From Pseudomonas quebecensis (GTDB lineage: Bacteria; Pseudomonadota; Gammaproteobacteria; Pseudomonadales; Pseudomonadaceae), in NCBI RefSeq assembly GCF_026410085.1, contig NZ_CP112866.1:3409001-3473000 (forward strand): a DNA stretch of 64,000 nt, read 5' to 3'. The notes beneath the pieces were generated by a model that was not told where the DNA came from, searched no databases, and was given only the letters and a program-made list of their open reading frames with translations. The translations under genes were made by a program, and so were the position numbers. Shown piece by piece: positions 34,506 to 43,667 of this stretch. Each line of letters starts with the position of its first letter. Within the stretch, counting starts at the first letter, position 1.

Positions 34506-37500
34506 GAAGACGGATGCCCAGGCGTATAAAGGACTATCTGATTATATTGAGTGCCGGTCTGTGCTTCAGCATTGCCGTGCCTGCTGCCCCTCCAACCGGC
34601 CCGGAATACTTCAACTTACTGAGTCGTGCAGGCTCGGTACAACTGGAAACCCACCTGGACAAGGCCCAGCGCCAGTGGCTGCAGAACAAACGCGAACTGG
34701 TGCTGGGCACATCGGCCCCTGACTACCCGCCCTTTGATCTCACCTCCAGCGGACGCGACTATGAAGGCCTCACCGCCGATTACGCCGGGCTGCTGGCCAA
34801 GGCACTGGGCCTGCCGATCAAAGTGGTGCGCTACCCCACTCGAGAGGCGGCCATCCGCGCCCTTGAAACCGGCGACGTCGACCTCCTGGGCTCTTCCAAC
34901 GGTTTCGAAGCTGCAAATCCCAATCTCAGTCTGTCGGAACCCTACGCCGTGGATCAGCCCGTACTGGTGACCCGCGAGGGCGAAACCCGCAGCCTCAGCG
35001 ACGGCCTGGCGGGAATGCGCCTGGCCCTGGTGTATCACTACCTCCCCCTGGGCGAAGTCGAGAAGCTGTATCCCAACGCAATCATCCGCGCCTACCCGTC
35101 CTACCAGAACGCCTTGAATGCCGTGGCATTCGAACAGGCCGACGTGTTCCTCGGCGACACTATCTCCACCCATTACATGATCAACAAGGGCTACCTGAAA
35201 AACGTCCACATGGCCAATTTCGGCAAACACGAAGCCTACGGTTTCAGCTTTGCCATTGCCCAGCACCAGCACATTCTGCTGAGCATCGTCGACGCTGCGC
35301 TGATGGCGGTGCCCACCAGCGAACGAGAAACCATCGCCAAGCGCTGGAGCGCCGGCAGCGATATCCTGCTGACCGACAAGAAGTTGCAACTGACCTCGCG
35401 CGAAGAACGCTGGCTGCAGGAAAACCCGGTGGTCAAGGTGATCGTGAACGAAACCTTCGCGCCCCTCACATTCTTCGATGCCGAGGGTAATTTTCGCGGT
35501 ATCACCGCCGACCTGCTGGAACTGATTCGACTGCGCACCGGGCTGCGCTTCGAGGTCCAGCGCGGGCGTGACGTGAACGAGATGATCGAGCAGGTCGAAT
35601 CCGGTAACGCCGACATCATCGGCGCTATCGCCCCCAGCGCCGAACGCGAGGACCAACTGAACTTCAGCCGCCCCTATCTGGAAAACTCCTACGTTATGTT
35701 GACGCGCAAGGAGGAGAACGCCCCTATGGGACTGGAGGAAATGTCGGGCAAGCGTGTGGCGGTGACCCAAGGCAGCCCGCCGATAAAATTCCTGCGCGAG
35801 CACTTTCCGCAGATTCGATTGGTTGAAACCGGGGATACCTTCAAGGCCACTGAGTTGCTGGTTCAAGGACACGTCGATGGCGCCGTGAATACGCTGGTGG
35901 TCGCCAACTATTCCCTCTCCTCGTCCATGTTCCAGGACAAGGTTCAAACCAGCTTCAGCATAGGCACGACGCCCGCAGCGTTTGCCCTGGCGACCTCACG
36001 CGGCGCCACCGAACTCAGTTCGATTCTCGACAAGGCCCTGCTGAGCATCGCTCCTGATGAGCTGGGCGTGATCAACAGCCGCTGGCGAGGCTATACCGCC
36101 GCGTCCGACAGCTACTGGCGCAACTACCATGAACTGATCGCCCGCATCATTATCGGCACCGGCCTGCTGCTGTTGATTTCCCTGACCTGGAACGCCTACA
36201 TGCGGCGCCAGATCAAACATCGCAAAATGGCCGAGCGTGCGCTTAATGACCAGTTCGAATTCATGCGCGCGCTGGTTAACGAAACACCGCATCCGATCTA
36301 CGTACGTGACCGCAAGGGCTTGTTGCAGACATGCAACGACAGCTATCTGCAGGTATTCGACGTCAAGCGCGAGGACGTGATCGGCAAGAGCGCGGTGCAG
36401 ATCAGTACCGCTCTTGCGCAGGAAGCGGCGCAATACCATGCCGACTACCAGCGCGTCGTGGCCGAAGGCAACCCGCTGATCCTGGATCGCACCCTGCACA
36501 TCCGCGGTAAAAAACTCACGATTTATCACTGGATCCTGCCCTATCGCGACTCCGACGGCGAAGTCCAGGGCATCATCGGCGGCTGGATCGACATCAGCGA
36601 GCGACGCCAATTATTCGATGAGCTGCGCGCCGCCAAGGAGCGCGCCGATGAAGCCAACCGCGCCAAGAGCACATTCCTGGCCACCATGAGCCATGAAATC
36701 CGCACCCCGATGAACGCCGTGATCGGTATGCTCGAGCTCACACTCAAGCGCGCGGACCAGGGCCACCTGGATCGCCCGGCCATCGAAGTGGCCTACAACT
36801 CGGCCAAGGACCTGCTGGAACTGATCGGCGATATTCTCGACATTGCACGAATTGAATCCGGTCGCCTGAGCCTGGCCCCGGAGCGCGTGAACCTGCGGGA
36901 CGTCATCGAGTCGGTGGTGCGCGTCTTCGATGGCCTGGCGCGTCAGAAAACCCTGAGTCTGCTGCTGGAATTCAAGCCTGACCTGGATAACACCGAAGTG
37001 CTGATCGACCCGCTGCGCTTCAAGCAGGTGCTGTCGAACCTGATCAGCAACGCAATCAAGTTCACCGAGCGTGGCCAGGTCAAGATCAAGGTGGAGGTGC
37101 TGCCGACCGACCTGGCACAGCAGGTCGAGATGAAACTGGTGGTGGAAGACACCGGCATCGGAATCAGTCGCGAAGATCAGTTGCGCCTCTTCGAGCCCTT
37201 TGCCCAGGCGGACAACTCCGGGCAACTGGCCAGGAGCGGCGCAGGCCTGGGGCTGGTGATCTGCCGCAGCCTGTGCGCCATGATGGGTGGGCAACTGAGC
37301 CTGAGCAGTGTGCCCATGGTGGGCACCCAGGTGCATATAAACCTGAAGATGACGCGCCTGCAGCCGGAACTGGCGGTGGAAGAGCACAAGCCACAGAGGC
37401 CCTCGACCGCGCCGGTACTCAATGTGCTGGTAGTGGACGATCACCCGGCGAACCGCCTGTTGATGTGCCAGCAACTGGGCTACCTGGGGCATCAGTTCAG

Positions 37501-38149
37501 CGCTGCGCAGAACGGCGCAGCCGGCTTCCAGGCCTGGCGCCAGGAGCATTTCGACCTGGTGATCGCCGACTGCAACATGCCCATCATGAATGGTTATGAA
37601 CTCAGTCGTTCCATCCGCGAATACGAGCAGCGCGAACAACTGCCTCCCTGCGTGGTACTGGGCTTTACCGCCAACGCCCAGCCCGAAGAGAAGCAACGCT
37701 GCGCCCAGGCCGGCATGAACGACTGCCTGTTCAAGCCCATCAGCCTGACGGCGCTGGAACGGCAACTGGCGAAGATCCGCCCCCGTCATGCCGAGCAGCT
37801 CATCGACTTGGGCAATTTCGACGCCCTGACCGGCGGCGACCCGCTCCTGAGCCGCCGCCTGCTGGAAGAGCTGCTCAACAGCAGTCGTCAGGATCGCCAG
37901 GAATTGCTTGCCCTGACGAGCGCGCAGGCCCCCTACAAAGACATCATCGAACAGGCCCACAAAATCAAGGGCGCCGCGCGCATTGTCCAAGCCCGCGCCT
38001 TGGCGGCACAGTGCGAAGCCCTCGAACAGGCCTGCGGCCGGGGCGATGACCGGCCGTTGGTTGACGCGGGCGCAAAAGCCCTGGAAAAGCTGATGCTGGA
38101 GCTGGAAAGAATGCTGCAGGTGCAGCTCCACGAGTTGGACAACCCTTAA
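34502..38149 (+). CDS. BvgS/EvgS-like unorthodox hybrid sensor kinase
   Basis: A 1215-residue sensor: signal anchor (12-30), two tandem periplasmic solute-binding-type (SBP_bac_3) domains (about 55-285 and 300-545), a membrane helix (IIIGTGLLLLISLTWNAYM, about 553-571), PAS domain (590-700), HisKA with H731 in MSHEIRTPMNAV, HATPase with DTGIGISREDQ and GAGLGLVICRSL, receiver with D1023 in IADCNMPIMNGYE, and Hpt with H1153 in AHKIKGAARI. The full His-Asp-His relay is present. Start GTG at 34502, GTGA overlap with the regulator. The ligand cannot be inferred. Confidence 0.92.
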   Translation: MRRRMPRRIKDYLIILSAGLCFSIAVPAAPPTGPEYFNLLSRAGSVQLETHLDKAQRQWLQNKRELVLGTSAPDYPPFDLTSSGRDYEGLTADYAGLLAKALGLPIKVVRYPTREAAIRALETGDVDLLGSSNGFEAANPNLSLSEPYAVDQPVLVTREGETRSLSDGLAGMRLALVYHYLPLGEVEKLYPNAIIRAYPSYQNALNAVAFEQADVFLGDTISTHYMINKGYLKNVHMANFGKHEAYGFSFAIAQHQHILLSIVDAALMAVPTSERETIAKRWSAGSDILLTDKKLQLTSREERWLQENPVVKVIVNETFAPLTFFDAEGNFRGITADLLELIRLRTGLRFEVQRGRDVNEMIEQVESGNADIIGAIAPSAEREDQLNFSRPYLENSYVMLTRKEENAPMGLEEMSGKRVAVTQGSPPIKFLREHFPQIRLVETGDTFKATELLVQGHVDGAVNTLVVANYSLSSSMFQDKVQTSFSIGTTPAAFALATSRGATELSSILDKALLSIAPDELGVINSRWRGYTAASDSYWRNYHELIARIIIGTGLLLLISLTWNAYMRRQIKHRKMAERALNDQFEFMRALVNETPHPIYVRDRKGLLQTCNDSYLQVFDVKREDVIGKSAVQISTALAQEAAQYHADYQRVVAEGNPLILDRTLHIRGKKLTIYHWILPYRDSDGEVQGIIGGWIDISERRQLFDELRAAKERADEANRAKSTFLATMSHEIRTPMNAVIGMLELTLKRADQGHLDRPAIEVAYNSAKDLLELIGDILDIARIESGRLSLAPERVNLRDVIESVVRVFDGLARQKTLSLLLEFKPDLDNTEVLIDPLRFKQVLSNLISNAIKFTERGQVKIKVEVLPTDLAQQVEMKLVVEDTGIGISREDQLRLFEPFAQADNSGQLARSGAGLGLVICRSLCAMMGGQLSLSSVPMVGTQVHINLKMTRLQPELAVEEHKPQRPSTAPVLNVLVVDDHPANRLLMCQQLGYLGHQFSAAQNGAAGFQAWRQEHFDLVIADCNMPIMNGYELSRSIREYEQREQLPPCVVLGFTANAQPEEKQRCAQAGMNDCLFKPISLTALERQLAKIRPRHAEQLIDLGNFDALTGGDPLLSRRLLEELLNSSRQDRQELLALTSAQAPYKDIIEQAHKIKGAARIVQARALAAQCEALEQACGRGDDRPLVDAGAKALEKLMLELERMLQVQLHELDNP

Positions 38150-38170
38150 CGGGCGGATGCTCCCAACGAA

Positions 38171-38653
38171 TCAGCAGTCGGTCAAGCGCAGAAAGATCGC
38201 CGCCAGTTGCTCGATGCCCTGCTGGTCCTGCTCGGTAAAGCGGGCCAGCCTGGGGCTGTCGAGGTCGAGGACGCCGATCAACTGGCCGTTCTTGACCAGC
38301 GGCACCACCAGCTCGCTATTGGAAGCACTGTCACAGGCAATATGCCCAGGGAAGGCATGCACATCGTCGACGCGCTGGGTTTGCCGCGACGCGGCGGCCG
38401 CACCGCACACCCCCCGGCCAAACGGGATACGCACACAGGCGATCTGCCCCTGGAAGGGGCCCAGCACCAGTTCTTCATCACGGTTCAGGTAAAAGCCGGC
38501 CCAGTTCAAGTCGTCCAGTTGGTGAAACAGGAACGCAGAGAACTGAGCGCTGTTGGCGATGAAGTCGCGTTCATCGGCCAACAGCGACTCCAGCTGCGCG
38601 CAGAGCATGGCGTAGCCATCGAGGCCGGTTCCGGCATTTTGCAAATCGATCAT
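38171..38653 (-). CDS. msrC: GAF-domain protein, free methionine-(R)-sulfoxide reductase type
   Basis: A 160-residue single GAF-domain protein. It has the fRMsr-type segments DDLNWAGFYL, LGPFQGQIACVRIPFGRGVCG and FPGHIACDSASNSELVVPL, with cysteines at the positions expected for catalysis (ACVRI, GVCG, IACD). It would reduce free Met-R-sulfoxide in the cytoplasm. The ATG at 38653 overlaps the stop of the AAA-type gene by 4 bp. Confidence 0.85.
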   Translation of the reverse strand: MIDLQNAGTGLDGYAMLCAQLESLLADERDFIANSAQFSAFLFHQLDDLNWAGFYLNRDEELVLGPFQGQIACVRIPFGRGVCGAAAASRQTQRVDDVHAFPGHIACDSASNSELVVPLVKNGQLIGVLDLDSPRLARFTEQDQQGIEQLAAIFLRLTDC

Positions 38654-39540
38654 GATTGACGCTCCAGCAATTTGAGGCCCACCCAATAACGGGCGAATTG
38701 ATACGCGCAACGTCCGTTGCGGTTGCCGCGCCCGGTAGCCCAGCGCACGGCGAGAATATCGAGCGCTTCATCCCGCTGCCATTGCAACCCGGCCTTGCCC
38801 GCCAGCTCGCCGATCCAGTGTTCCACCACGTCCAGGAAGTGTTCCTGAGTGAACGGATAGAACGACAGCCACAAGCCAAACCGATCGGACAAGGCAATCT
38901 TGTCTTCCACGGCTTCGCTGGGGTGCAGTTCGCCGTCGACCCGTGCCCAATTGTCGTTGTCGCTCTGGTTTTCCGGCACCAGGTGGCGGCGGTTGGAGGT
39001 GGCATACAGCAGCACATTTTCCGGCGCCTGTTCCAGGGAGCCATCCAGCACACTCTTGAGCACGCGGTAGTCGCTTTCACCGGCCTCGAACGACAGATCA
39101 TCACAAAACAGGATAAAGCGCTGCGGCAGCTTGAGCAGTTGCTCGACCACGCGGGGCAGGTCGGCCAGGTGGTCACGTTCGATTTCGATCAGGCGCAAAC
39201 CGGCCGCGGCATGCTGGGCCAGCAAGGCGCGCACCATGGACGACTTGCCGGTGCCGCGCGACCCCCACAACAGCGCATGGTTGGCGGGCAGGCCATCGAG
39301 AAACTGCTGAGTGTTGCGGGCCAGTTGCTCACGTTGCTTGTCGACGCCGATCAGGTCGGACAAACGCATGTCCAGGCTGACCTCCAGCGGCAACAGGAAC
39401 CCCGCGCGGCCTTCGCGCTGCCAGCGCGCGGCCAGGCAGTGCGTCCAGTCGATAGGCTGGCGAGGCGCTGGCAACAGGGGTTCGAGGCGGGCAAGTACGG
39501 CGTCGGCCCGCTCAAGAAAGGCGTTCAATCGAGAATCCAC
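38650..39540 (-). CDS. DUF815 family ATPase
   Basis: A 296-residue AAA-like ATPase. Walker A LLWGSRGTGKSSMVRALL lies near residue 110 and Walker B RFILFCDDLSFE near 160; NVLLYATSNRRHLVPE is a sensor-1-like strand. The start is GTG at 39540, preceded by AGAGGA. The function of DUF815 ATPases is not established. It shares a transcript with msrC and is divergent from the sagS-type kinase gene. Confidence 0.85.
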   Translation of the reverse strand: MDSRLNAFLERADAVLARLEPLLPAPRQPIDWTHCLAARWQREGRAGFLLPLEVSLDMRLSDLIGVDKQREQLARNTQQFLDGLPANHALLWGSRGTGKSSMVRALLAQHAAAGLRLIEIERDHLADLPRVVEQLLKLPQRFILFCDDLSFEAGESDYRVLKSVLDGSLEQAPENVLLYATSNRRHLVPENQSDNDNWARVDGELHPSEAVEDKIALSDRFGLWLSFYPFTQEHFLDVVEHWIGELAGKAGLQWQRDEALDILAVRWATGRGNRNGRCAYQFARYWVGLKLLERQS

Positions 39541-39688
39541 GATTATTCCTCTGGCAAGTTTTTGCAAAAGATGGCGTATTGGCAACCCTGCGACGGTCCG
39601 CAAAAGGCTGCGTATAAAACGATTCATGCCGGGCAGGCCAGAGCCTGTGGATGTTCAGCTATGCTTGCCGGGCGAAGGGAAACGTGAA

Positions 39689-42013
39689 GTGGTTCAACAC
39701 TCGATGGATATCAAGTTCGCCCACCGCTTGTCTTATAAACAAGCCCGATTGACTGTGCTGGTCGGTTTCGTCTTGGGAACCTTGCTCAGTCTGATCCAAA
39801 TCGCCATTGATTATGCCAGTGAAGACGCATCCATCAACCGTGAAATACGTTCGCTGATCGAAATCAGCCATAACCCGGCCTCACGCATTGCCTACAACAT
39901 TGACGCCGAGCTGGCGCAGGAATTGACCCTGGGCCTGCTGCACTCCCCCGCCATCATCCGTGCGCAGTTGATCGACAACAATGGCCTGGTGCTGGCGGAC
40001 GTCGGCCGGCCACGCAGCGAAAGCACGTACCGCACCGTGAGCGACCTGCTGTTTGGCGCCAACCGCCAGTTTGAAGACCGCCTGTACTTAAGCCACATGC
40101 CCAACGATGCCCTGGGGGTGCTGCGCCTGGACGTGGACACCTACGCCTTCGGCAGCCGTTTCCTGCGACGGGCCGAGATCACCCTGCTCAACGGCTTTGT
40201 ACGCAGCCTGCTGCTGACCGGGATCCTGCTGGGCCTGTTCTACGTGATGCTGACCCAGCCGCTGGTTCGGATCATTCGCGAGTTGAGCGAGCGCAGGCAT
40301 ACCCGCGTGGACTGCCCGCCCGGGCACGAAAACGACGAGATCGGCGTTCTGGTCAGCGTGGCCAACCAGCAATTTGAAACCATGCAGACCGAGATCCAGC
40401 AGCGCCGCCACGCCGAAGACCGCCTGACGGAATATCTGGGTCAGTTGGAAGACATCGTTTCCGCCCGCACCCTTGAGCTCAAGGCCAGTAACCAGCGCTT
40501 GAGCCAGTCCAACGACGAGCTGGAGGCGGCCAAGATGAATGCACTGGGCATGGCCCAGGCCCGTGCGGCCTTCCTGGCGAACATGAGCCATGAAATCCGC
40601 ACCCCGCTCAACGGTCTGCTGGGGATGATCGCGCTGTCCCTGGACAGCACCCTGAACGCCGAGCAGCGCCAGCAGCTCTCCATCGCCCATGACTCGGGCA
40701 AAGTGCTGGTGGAGTTGCTCAACGATATCCTCGACCTGTCCAAGTTCGATGCCGGCCAGCTGGAATTGGAGCGCATCCCGTTCGACCTGGGCGCGCTGGT
40801 GGAGGACACCGCCAACCTGTTATCGCAGAACGCCGCGCCGAGCGTGGAGCTGACCTGCCTGATCGACCCTCTATTTCCGTCCCAAGTGCTGGGCGACCCG
40901 ACGCGTGTGCGGCAAATCGTCAGCAACCTGCTGTCCAACGCGCTCAAGTTCACGCGCTTTGGTCGCGTGGATGTGCGGCTGAGCAGCTGCGACGCCAAGG
41001 TGCGCATCGAAGTCTGCGACACCGGTATCGGTATCGCACAGGAAGCGCAGGTAAAAATTTTCCAACCGTTCACCCAGGCCGGCGCCGGCATTACCCGTCA
41101 GTTCGGTGGCACGGGCCTGGGCCTGGCCCTCACGCGCAACCTGTGCGAAGCCATGCACGGCCGCTTGAGCATCAGTTCGGAAGTCGGCTTTGGCAGCCAA
41201 TTCTGCGCCGAACTGCCTCTGCCGCCCCATTCGCCCGCCGTGCAGCCACCGCCATTGAGCGGCGAAGTCATCGCCATCACTAACGCCAGCAGTGGCCTGA
41301 CAGAGTTACTGAACACCCTGTTGCCCCACTGGGGCCTGACCCCGCGCTGCTACCCTCAGGACCAGGATCTGACCGGGCAAACCCCCGACCTGCTGATCAC
41401 CGACTGCCCGGAGTGCCTGTTCCGTCTGCGGCCGGGGATTACCGCGCCGATCCTGGTGGTGACGGCCTACGGCAATTTCATGCCCGGCGAAGAAGTGGCA
41501 GCCCTCGCCCCCCTGCAGCAACAGGCGCGCCCGTTGAGCCGCAACGCGCTGTATCAGATCCTGCAACGTACTTTGCGCAGCGATGGCCAGTTGATCCTTG
41601 ATCCGGTCCAACTGGAGTCCCCCCCGCTGGCCCACCGGGCGCGCATCCTGTTGGTGGAGGACAACCCGGTCAACCAATTGGTGGCCAAGGGCATGCTCAG
41701 CAAACTGGGATGCGAGGTGATCGTGGCCGCCCACGGGGGCGAAGCGCTTAAATGCCTGGAGCAGCAGACCTTCGACATGGTGTTGATGGACTGCAATATG
41801 CCGGTGATGAATGGCTACGAAGCCAGCCGACAGATTCGTAGCAGCGGGCGCTGGCCGGACCTGCCGATTGTTGCCCTGACGGCCAATGCCATGTCCGAAG
41901 AGCGTGAGCGTTGTCGGGCCGCCGGGATGAGCGACTACCTGGCAAAGCCGTTCCGTCGCGAAGAGCTCAACGCCCTGCTGGACCTATGGGTGCCGATGAC
42001 GAACCCTCTCTGA
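39689..42013 (+). CDS. sagS: Hybrid sensor histidine kinase, SagS type
   Basis: A 774-residue kinase: membrane helix (residues 19-40), periplasmic sensor (45-165), second helix (LLLTGILLGLFYVML), HAMP-like linker and coiled coil (220-285), HisKA with H301 in NMSHEIRTPLNGLLGM, HATPase with CDTGIGIAQEAQ and GGTGLGLALTRNL, a degenerate receiver-like stretch (525-620), and a receiver with D701 in LMDCNMPVMNGYE. Gene order sagS-ospR-gpx-msrB and length match P. aeruginosa SagS, a biofilm and resistance switch. GTG at 39689 has GAAGGG nearby; ATG at 39704 is an alternative. Confidence 0.85.
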   Translation: MVQHSMDIKFAHRLSYKQARLTVLVGFVLGTLLSLIQIAIDYASEDASINREIRSLIEISHNPASRIAYNIDAELAQELTLGLLHSPAIIRAQLIDNNGLVLADVGRPRSESTYRTVSDLLFGANRQFEDRLYLSHMPNDALGVLRLDVDTYAFGSRFLRRAEITLLNGFVRSLLLTGILLGLFYVMLTQPLVRIIRELSERRHTRVDCPPGHENDEIGVLVSVANQQFETMQTEIQQRRHAEDRLTEYLGQLEDIVSARTLELKASNQRLSQSNDELEAAKMNALGMAQARAAFLANMSHEIRTPLNGLLGMIALSLDSTLNAEQRQQLSIAHDSGKVLVELLNDILDLSKFDAGQLELERIPFDLGALVEDTANLLSQNAAPSVELTCLIDPLFPSQVLGDPTRVRQIVSNLLSNALKFTRFGRVDVRLSSCDAKVRIEVCDTGIGIAQEAQVKIFQPFTQAGAGITRQFGGTGLGLALTRNLCEAMHGRLSISSEVGFGSQFCAELPLPPHSPAVQPPPLSGEVIAITNASSGLTELLNTLLPHWGLTPRCYPQDQDLTGQTPDLLITDCPECLFRLRPGITAPILVVTAYGNFMPGEEVAALAPLQQQARPLSRNALYQILQRTLRSDGQLILDPVQLESPPLAHRARILLVEDNPVNQLVAKGMLSKLGCEVIVAAHGGEALKCLEQQTFDMVLMDCNMPVMNGYEASRQIRSSGRWPDLPIVALTANAMSEERERCRAAGMSDYLAKPFRREELNALLDLWVPMTNPL

Positions 42014-42458
42014 GCTGCCCAAGCAACTGGTCCAGGCCATCGCGCAGGGCATCCGCCTGGTTCAGGTCGATGCCGCTGTCACACAATAGGCGTGCTTTGA
42101 GGCGGTGCGTATGGTCGCGCAGTTGCACGCCGGCTTCGCTCAAACTCAGGTGCACTTCGCGCTCATCCCCGGCGCTGCGCCGACGCTGCACCCAGGCCCG
42201 TTGTTCAAGGCGCTTGAGCAAGGGCGTGAGCGTGCCGGAGTCGAGCATCAGGCGTTCGCCCAGGCTCTTGACCGTGGGCTGCGCCGGCGGGAGGGCGTGC
42301 CACTCCCACAACACCAGCATCACCAGGTACTGCGGGTAGGTGAGGCCCAATGAATCGAGCATCGGTTTATAGGCACGGGTCACCGCCCGCGAGGCGGCAT
42401 ACAGTTTGAAACACAGCTGGTTGTCCAGGGCCAGTGATACGGCCGGCATCTCGGTCAT
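41967..42458 (-). CDS. ospR: MarR-family peroxide-sensing regulator OspR
   Basis: A 163-residue MarR/OhrR-type repressor. The reactive cysteine is C16 in LDNQLCFKLY, and a second cysteine, C126 in LLCDSGI, can form the disulfide of the two-Cys OhrR class. The winged helix covers PTVKSLGERLMLDSGTLTPL to RRRSAGDEREVHL. In P. aeruginosa OspR represses the adjacent gpx gene and responds to oxidants. Its 3' end overlaps the convergent sagS gene by 47 bp; its start overlaps the gpx stop by 4 bp, so it is co-transcribed with gpx. Confidence 0.9.
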   Translation of the reverse strand: MTEMPAVSLALDNQLCFKLYAASRAVTRAYKPMLDSLGLTYPQYLVMLVLWEWHALPPAQPTVKSLGERLMLDSGTLTPLLKRLEQRAWVQRRRSAGDEREVHLSLSEAGVQLRDHTHRLKARLLCDSGIDLNQADALRDGLDQLLGQLREGSSSAPIGPAGR

Positions 42459-42940
42459 TTGAGCAAGGCTTCGATCTCCGGGGCCAGGTCCTGCGGCTTA
42501 GTCGTCGGGCCGAAGCGCTTGACGACCTGACCCTCGCGACCGATCAGGAACTTGGTGAAATTCCACTTGATGCCCTTGGAACCGAGCAGTCCCGGCGCCT
42601 GGTTTTTCAACTGCACGAATAACGGGTGGGCATCGCTACCGTTGACATCGATTTTTTTGAACAGCGGGAAGCTGACGCCGTAATTCAACTCGCAGAATTC
42701 GGAAATCGCGCCTTCATCGCCCGGCTCCTGCTTGCCGAACTGGTTGCAAGGGAAGCCCAGCACCACCAGCCCCTGGTCCTTGTACTGCTGCCACAGTTGC
42801 TCAAGCCCCCTGTACTGAGGCGTGAAGCCGCATTTGCTGGCGGTATTGACCACCAGCACGGCCTTGCCGGCGAAATCGGCCAAGGTCTTTTGCTCACCCT
42901 TGATAGTCGTGCAGGGGATGCTCAGCAGGTTGTCGCTCAT
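42455..42940 (-). CDS. gpx: Glutathione peroxidase family protein (Cys type)
   Basis: A 161-residue thiol peroxidase. Catalytic C37 lies in VNTASKCGFTPQY, the Gln in LGFPCNQFGKQEPG and the Trp-Asn in IKWNFTKFL complete the site. A second cysteine in ISEFCELNYG suggests thioredoxin-dependent recycling, as in most bacterial Gpx proteins. The ATG at 42940 is preceded by a promoter region with tandem palindromes; ospR follows in the same transcript. Confidence 0.93.
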   Translation of the reverse strand: MSDNLLSIPCTTIKGEQKTLADFAGKAVLVVNTASKCGFTPQYRGLEQLWQQYKDQGLVVLGFPCNQFGKQEPGDEGAISEFCELNYGVSFPLFKKIDVNGSDAHPLFVQLKNQAPGLLGSKGIKWNFTKFLIGREGQVVKRFGPTTKPQDLAPEIEALLK

Positions 42941-42974
42941 GGCAGTGCCTCGGATTATTAAAGTTGAAGGTTTT

Positions 42975-43011
42975 AAAGTAGCGAGCAATTCAATTGCACA
43001 CAATTTAATTG
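42975..43011 (-). promoter_or_regulatory. gpx-ospR promoter with tandem OhrR-type operators
   Basis: Two perfect 11-bp palindromes CAATT-N-AATTG lie at 42986-42996 and 43001-43011, centres 15 bp apart. On the minus strand TTGTGT (43003-42998) and TACTTT (42980-42975) are 17 bp apart and give a promoter whose -35 and spacer are covered by the palindromes. The half-sites resemble the ACAATT/AATTGT of known OhrR operators, so OspR autorepression is likely. Confidence 0.7.
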
Positions 43012-43072
43012 AGCGCACTGATCATGCCCCATCAGGCCGGATCATGGGGCGCGAACAACGCGCCCGCTCACT

Positions 43073-43465
43073 TCAACGGGGCACCAGGTCCAGGCACACC
43101 GAGTTGATGCAATAACGCAAGCCTGTCGGCGGCGGGCCGTCCGGGAACACATGGCCCAGGTGCGCGTCGCACTTGGCGCAGGTGACTTCGGTGCGGATCA
43201 TGCCGTGGCTGACGTCACGGATCTCGACCATCGCGCTGTCGGCGATCGGCTCATAGAAGCTGGGCCAGCCACAGCCGGAGTCAAACTTGGCGTTGGAATC
43301 GAACAGCGGTGCATTGCAGCAAATGCAGTGGTACACGCCGTCCGTTTTGGTGCCGTTGTACTTGCCGCTGAACGGTCGCTCGGTACCCTTGAGCCGGCAT
43401 ACGTTGTACTGCTCCGGATCCAGCATCGCTTTCCATTCTTCAACGGTTTTCTGCAACTTTTCCAT
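43073..43465 (-). CDS. msrB: Peptide methionine-(R)-S-oxide reductase
   Basis: A 130-residue enzyme reducing Met-R-sulfoxide in proteins. Zinc is bound by C47, C50 (CICC), C96 and C99 (CAKC); the catalytic cysteine is C119 in [22 protein letters not shown] is the substrate pocket. ATG at 43465 ([12 protein letters not shown]) gives the usual length. It lies upstream of gpx on the same strand, but the 132-bp gap carries gpx's own promoter. Confidence 0.95.
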   Translation of the reverse strand: MEKLQKTVEEWKAMLDPEQYNVCRLKGTERPFSGKYNGTKTDGVYHCICCNAPLFDSNAKFDSGCGWPSFYEPIADSAMVEIRDVSHGMIRTEVTCAKCDAHLGHVFPDGPPPTGLRYCINSVCLDLVPR

Positions 43466-43667
43466 CGGTACACCTCGGTAACTGAAAAACCCTGATCTGT
43501 GTCTTTTCCGTGGATCAGGCGGCACGTATGATTGCGCCTCTTCAAAACGCCAGTCTGGCACCCGCGCTACCGGCATTCAAACGTATTTCCGGGTGCGGAC
43601 CTCGCAGCCTTCACAGTACGGTAGTGCCCGCGCCGTCTGGATCGTTCATTTTCAGGATCACATCGCC

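Noticed and set aside
34616..38131. Long minus-strand open frames opposite the BvgS-like kinase
   Set aside because: Composition matches the complement of the kinase codons, and no start signal or motif is seen.
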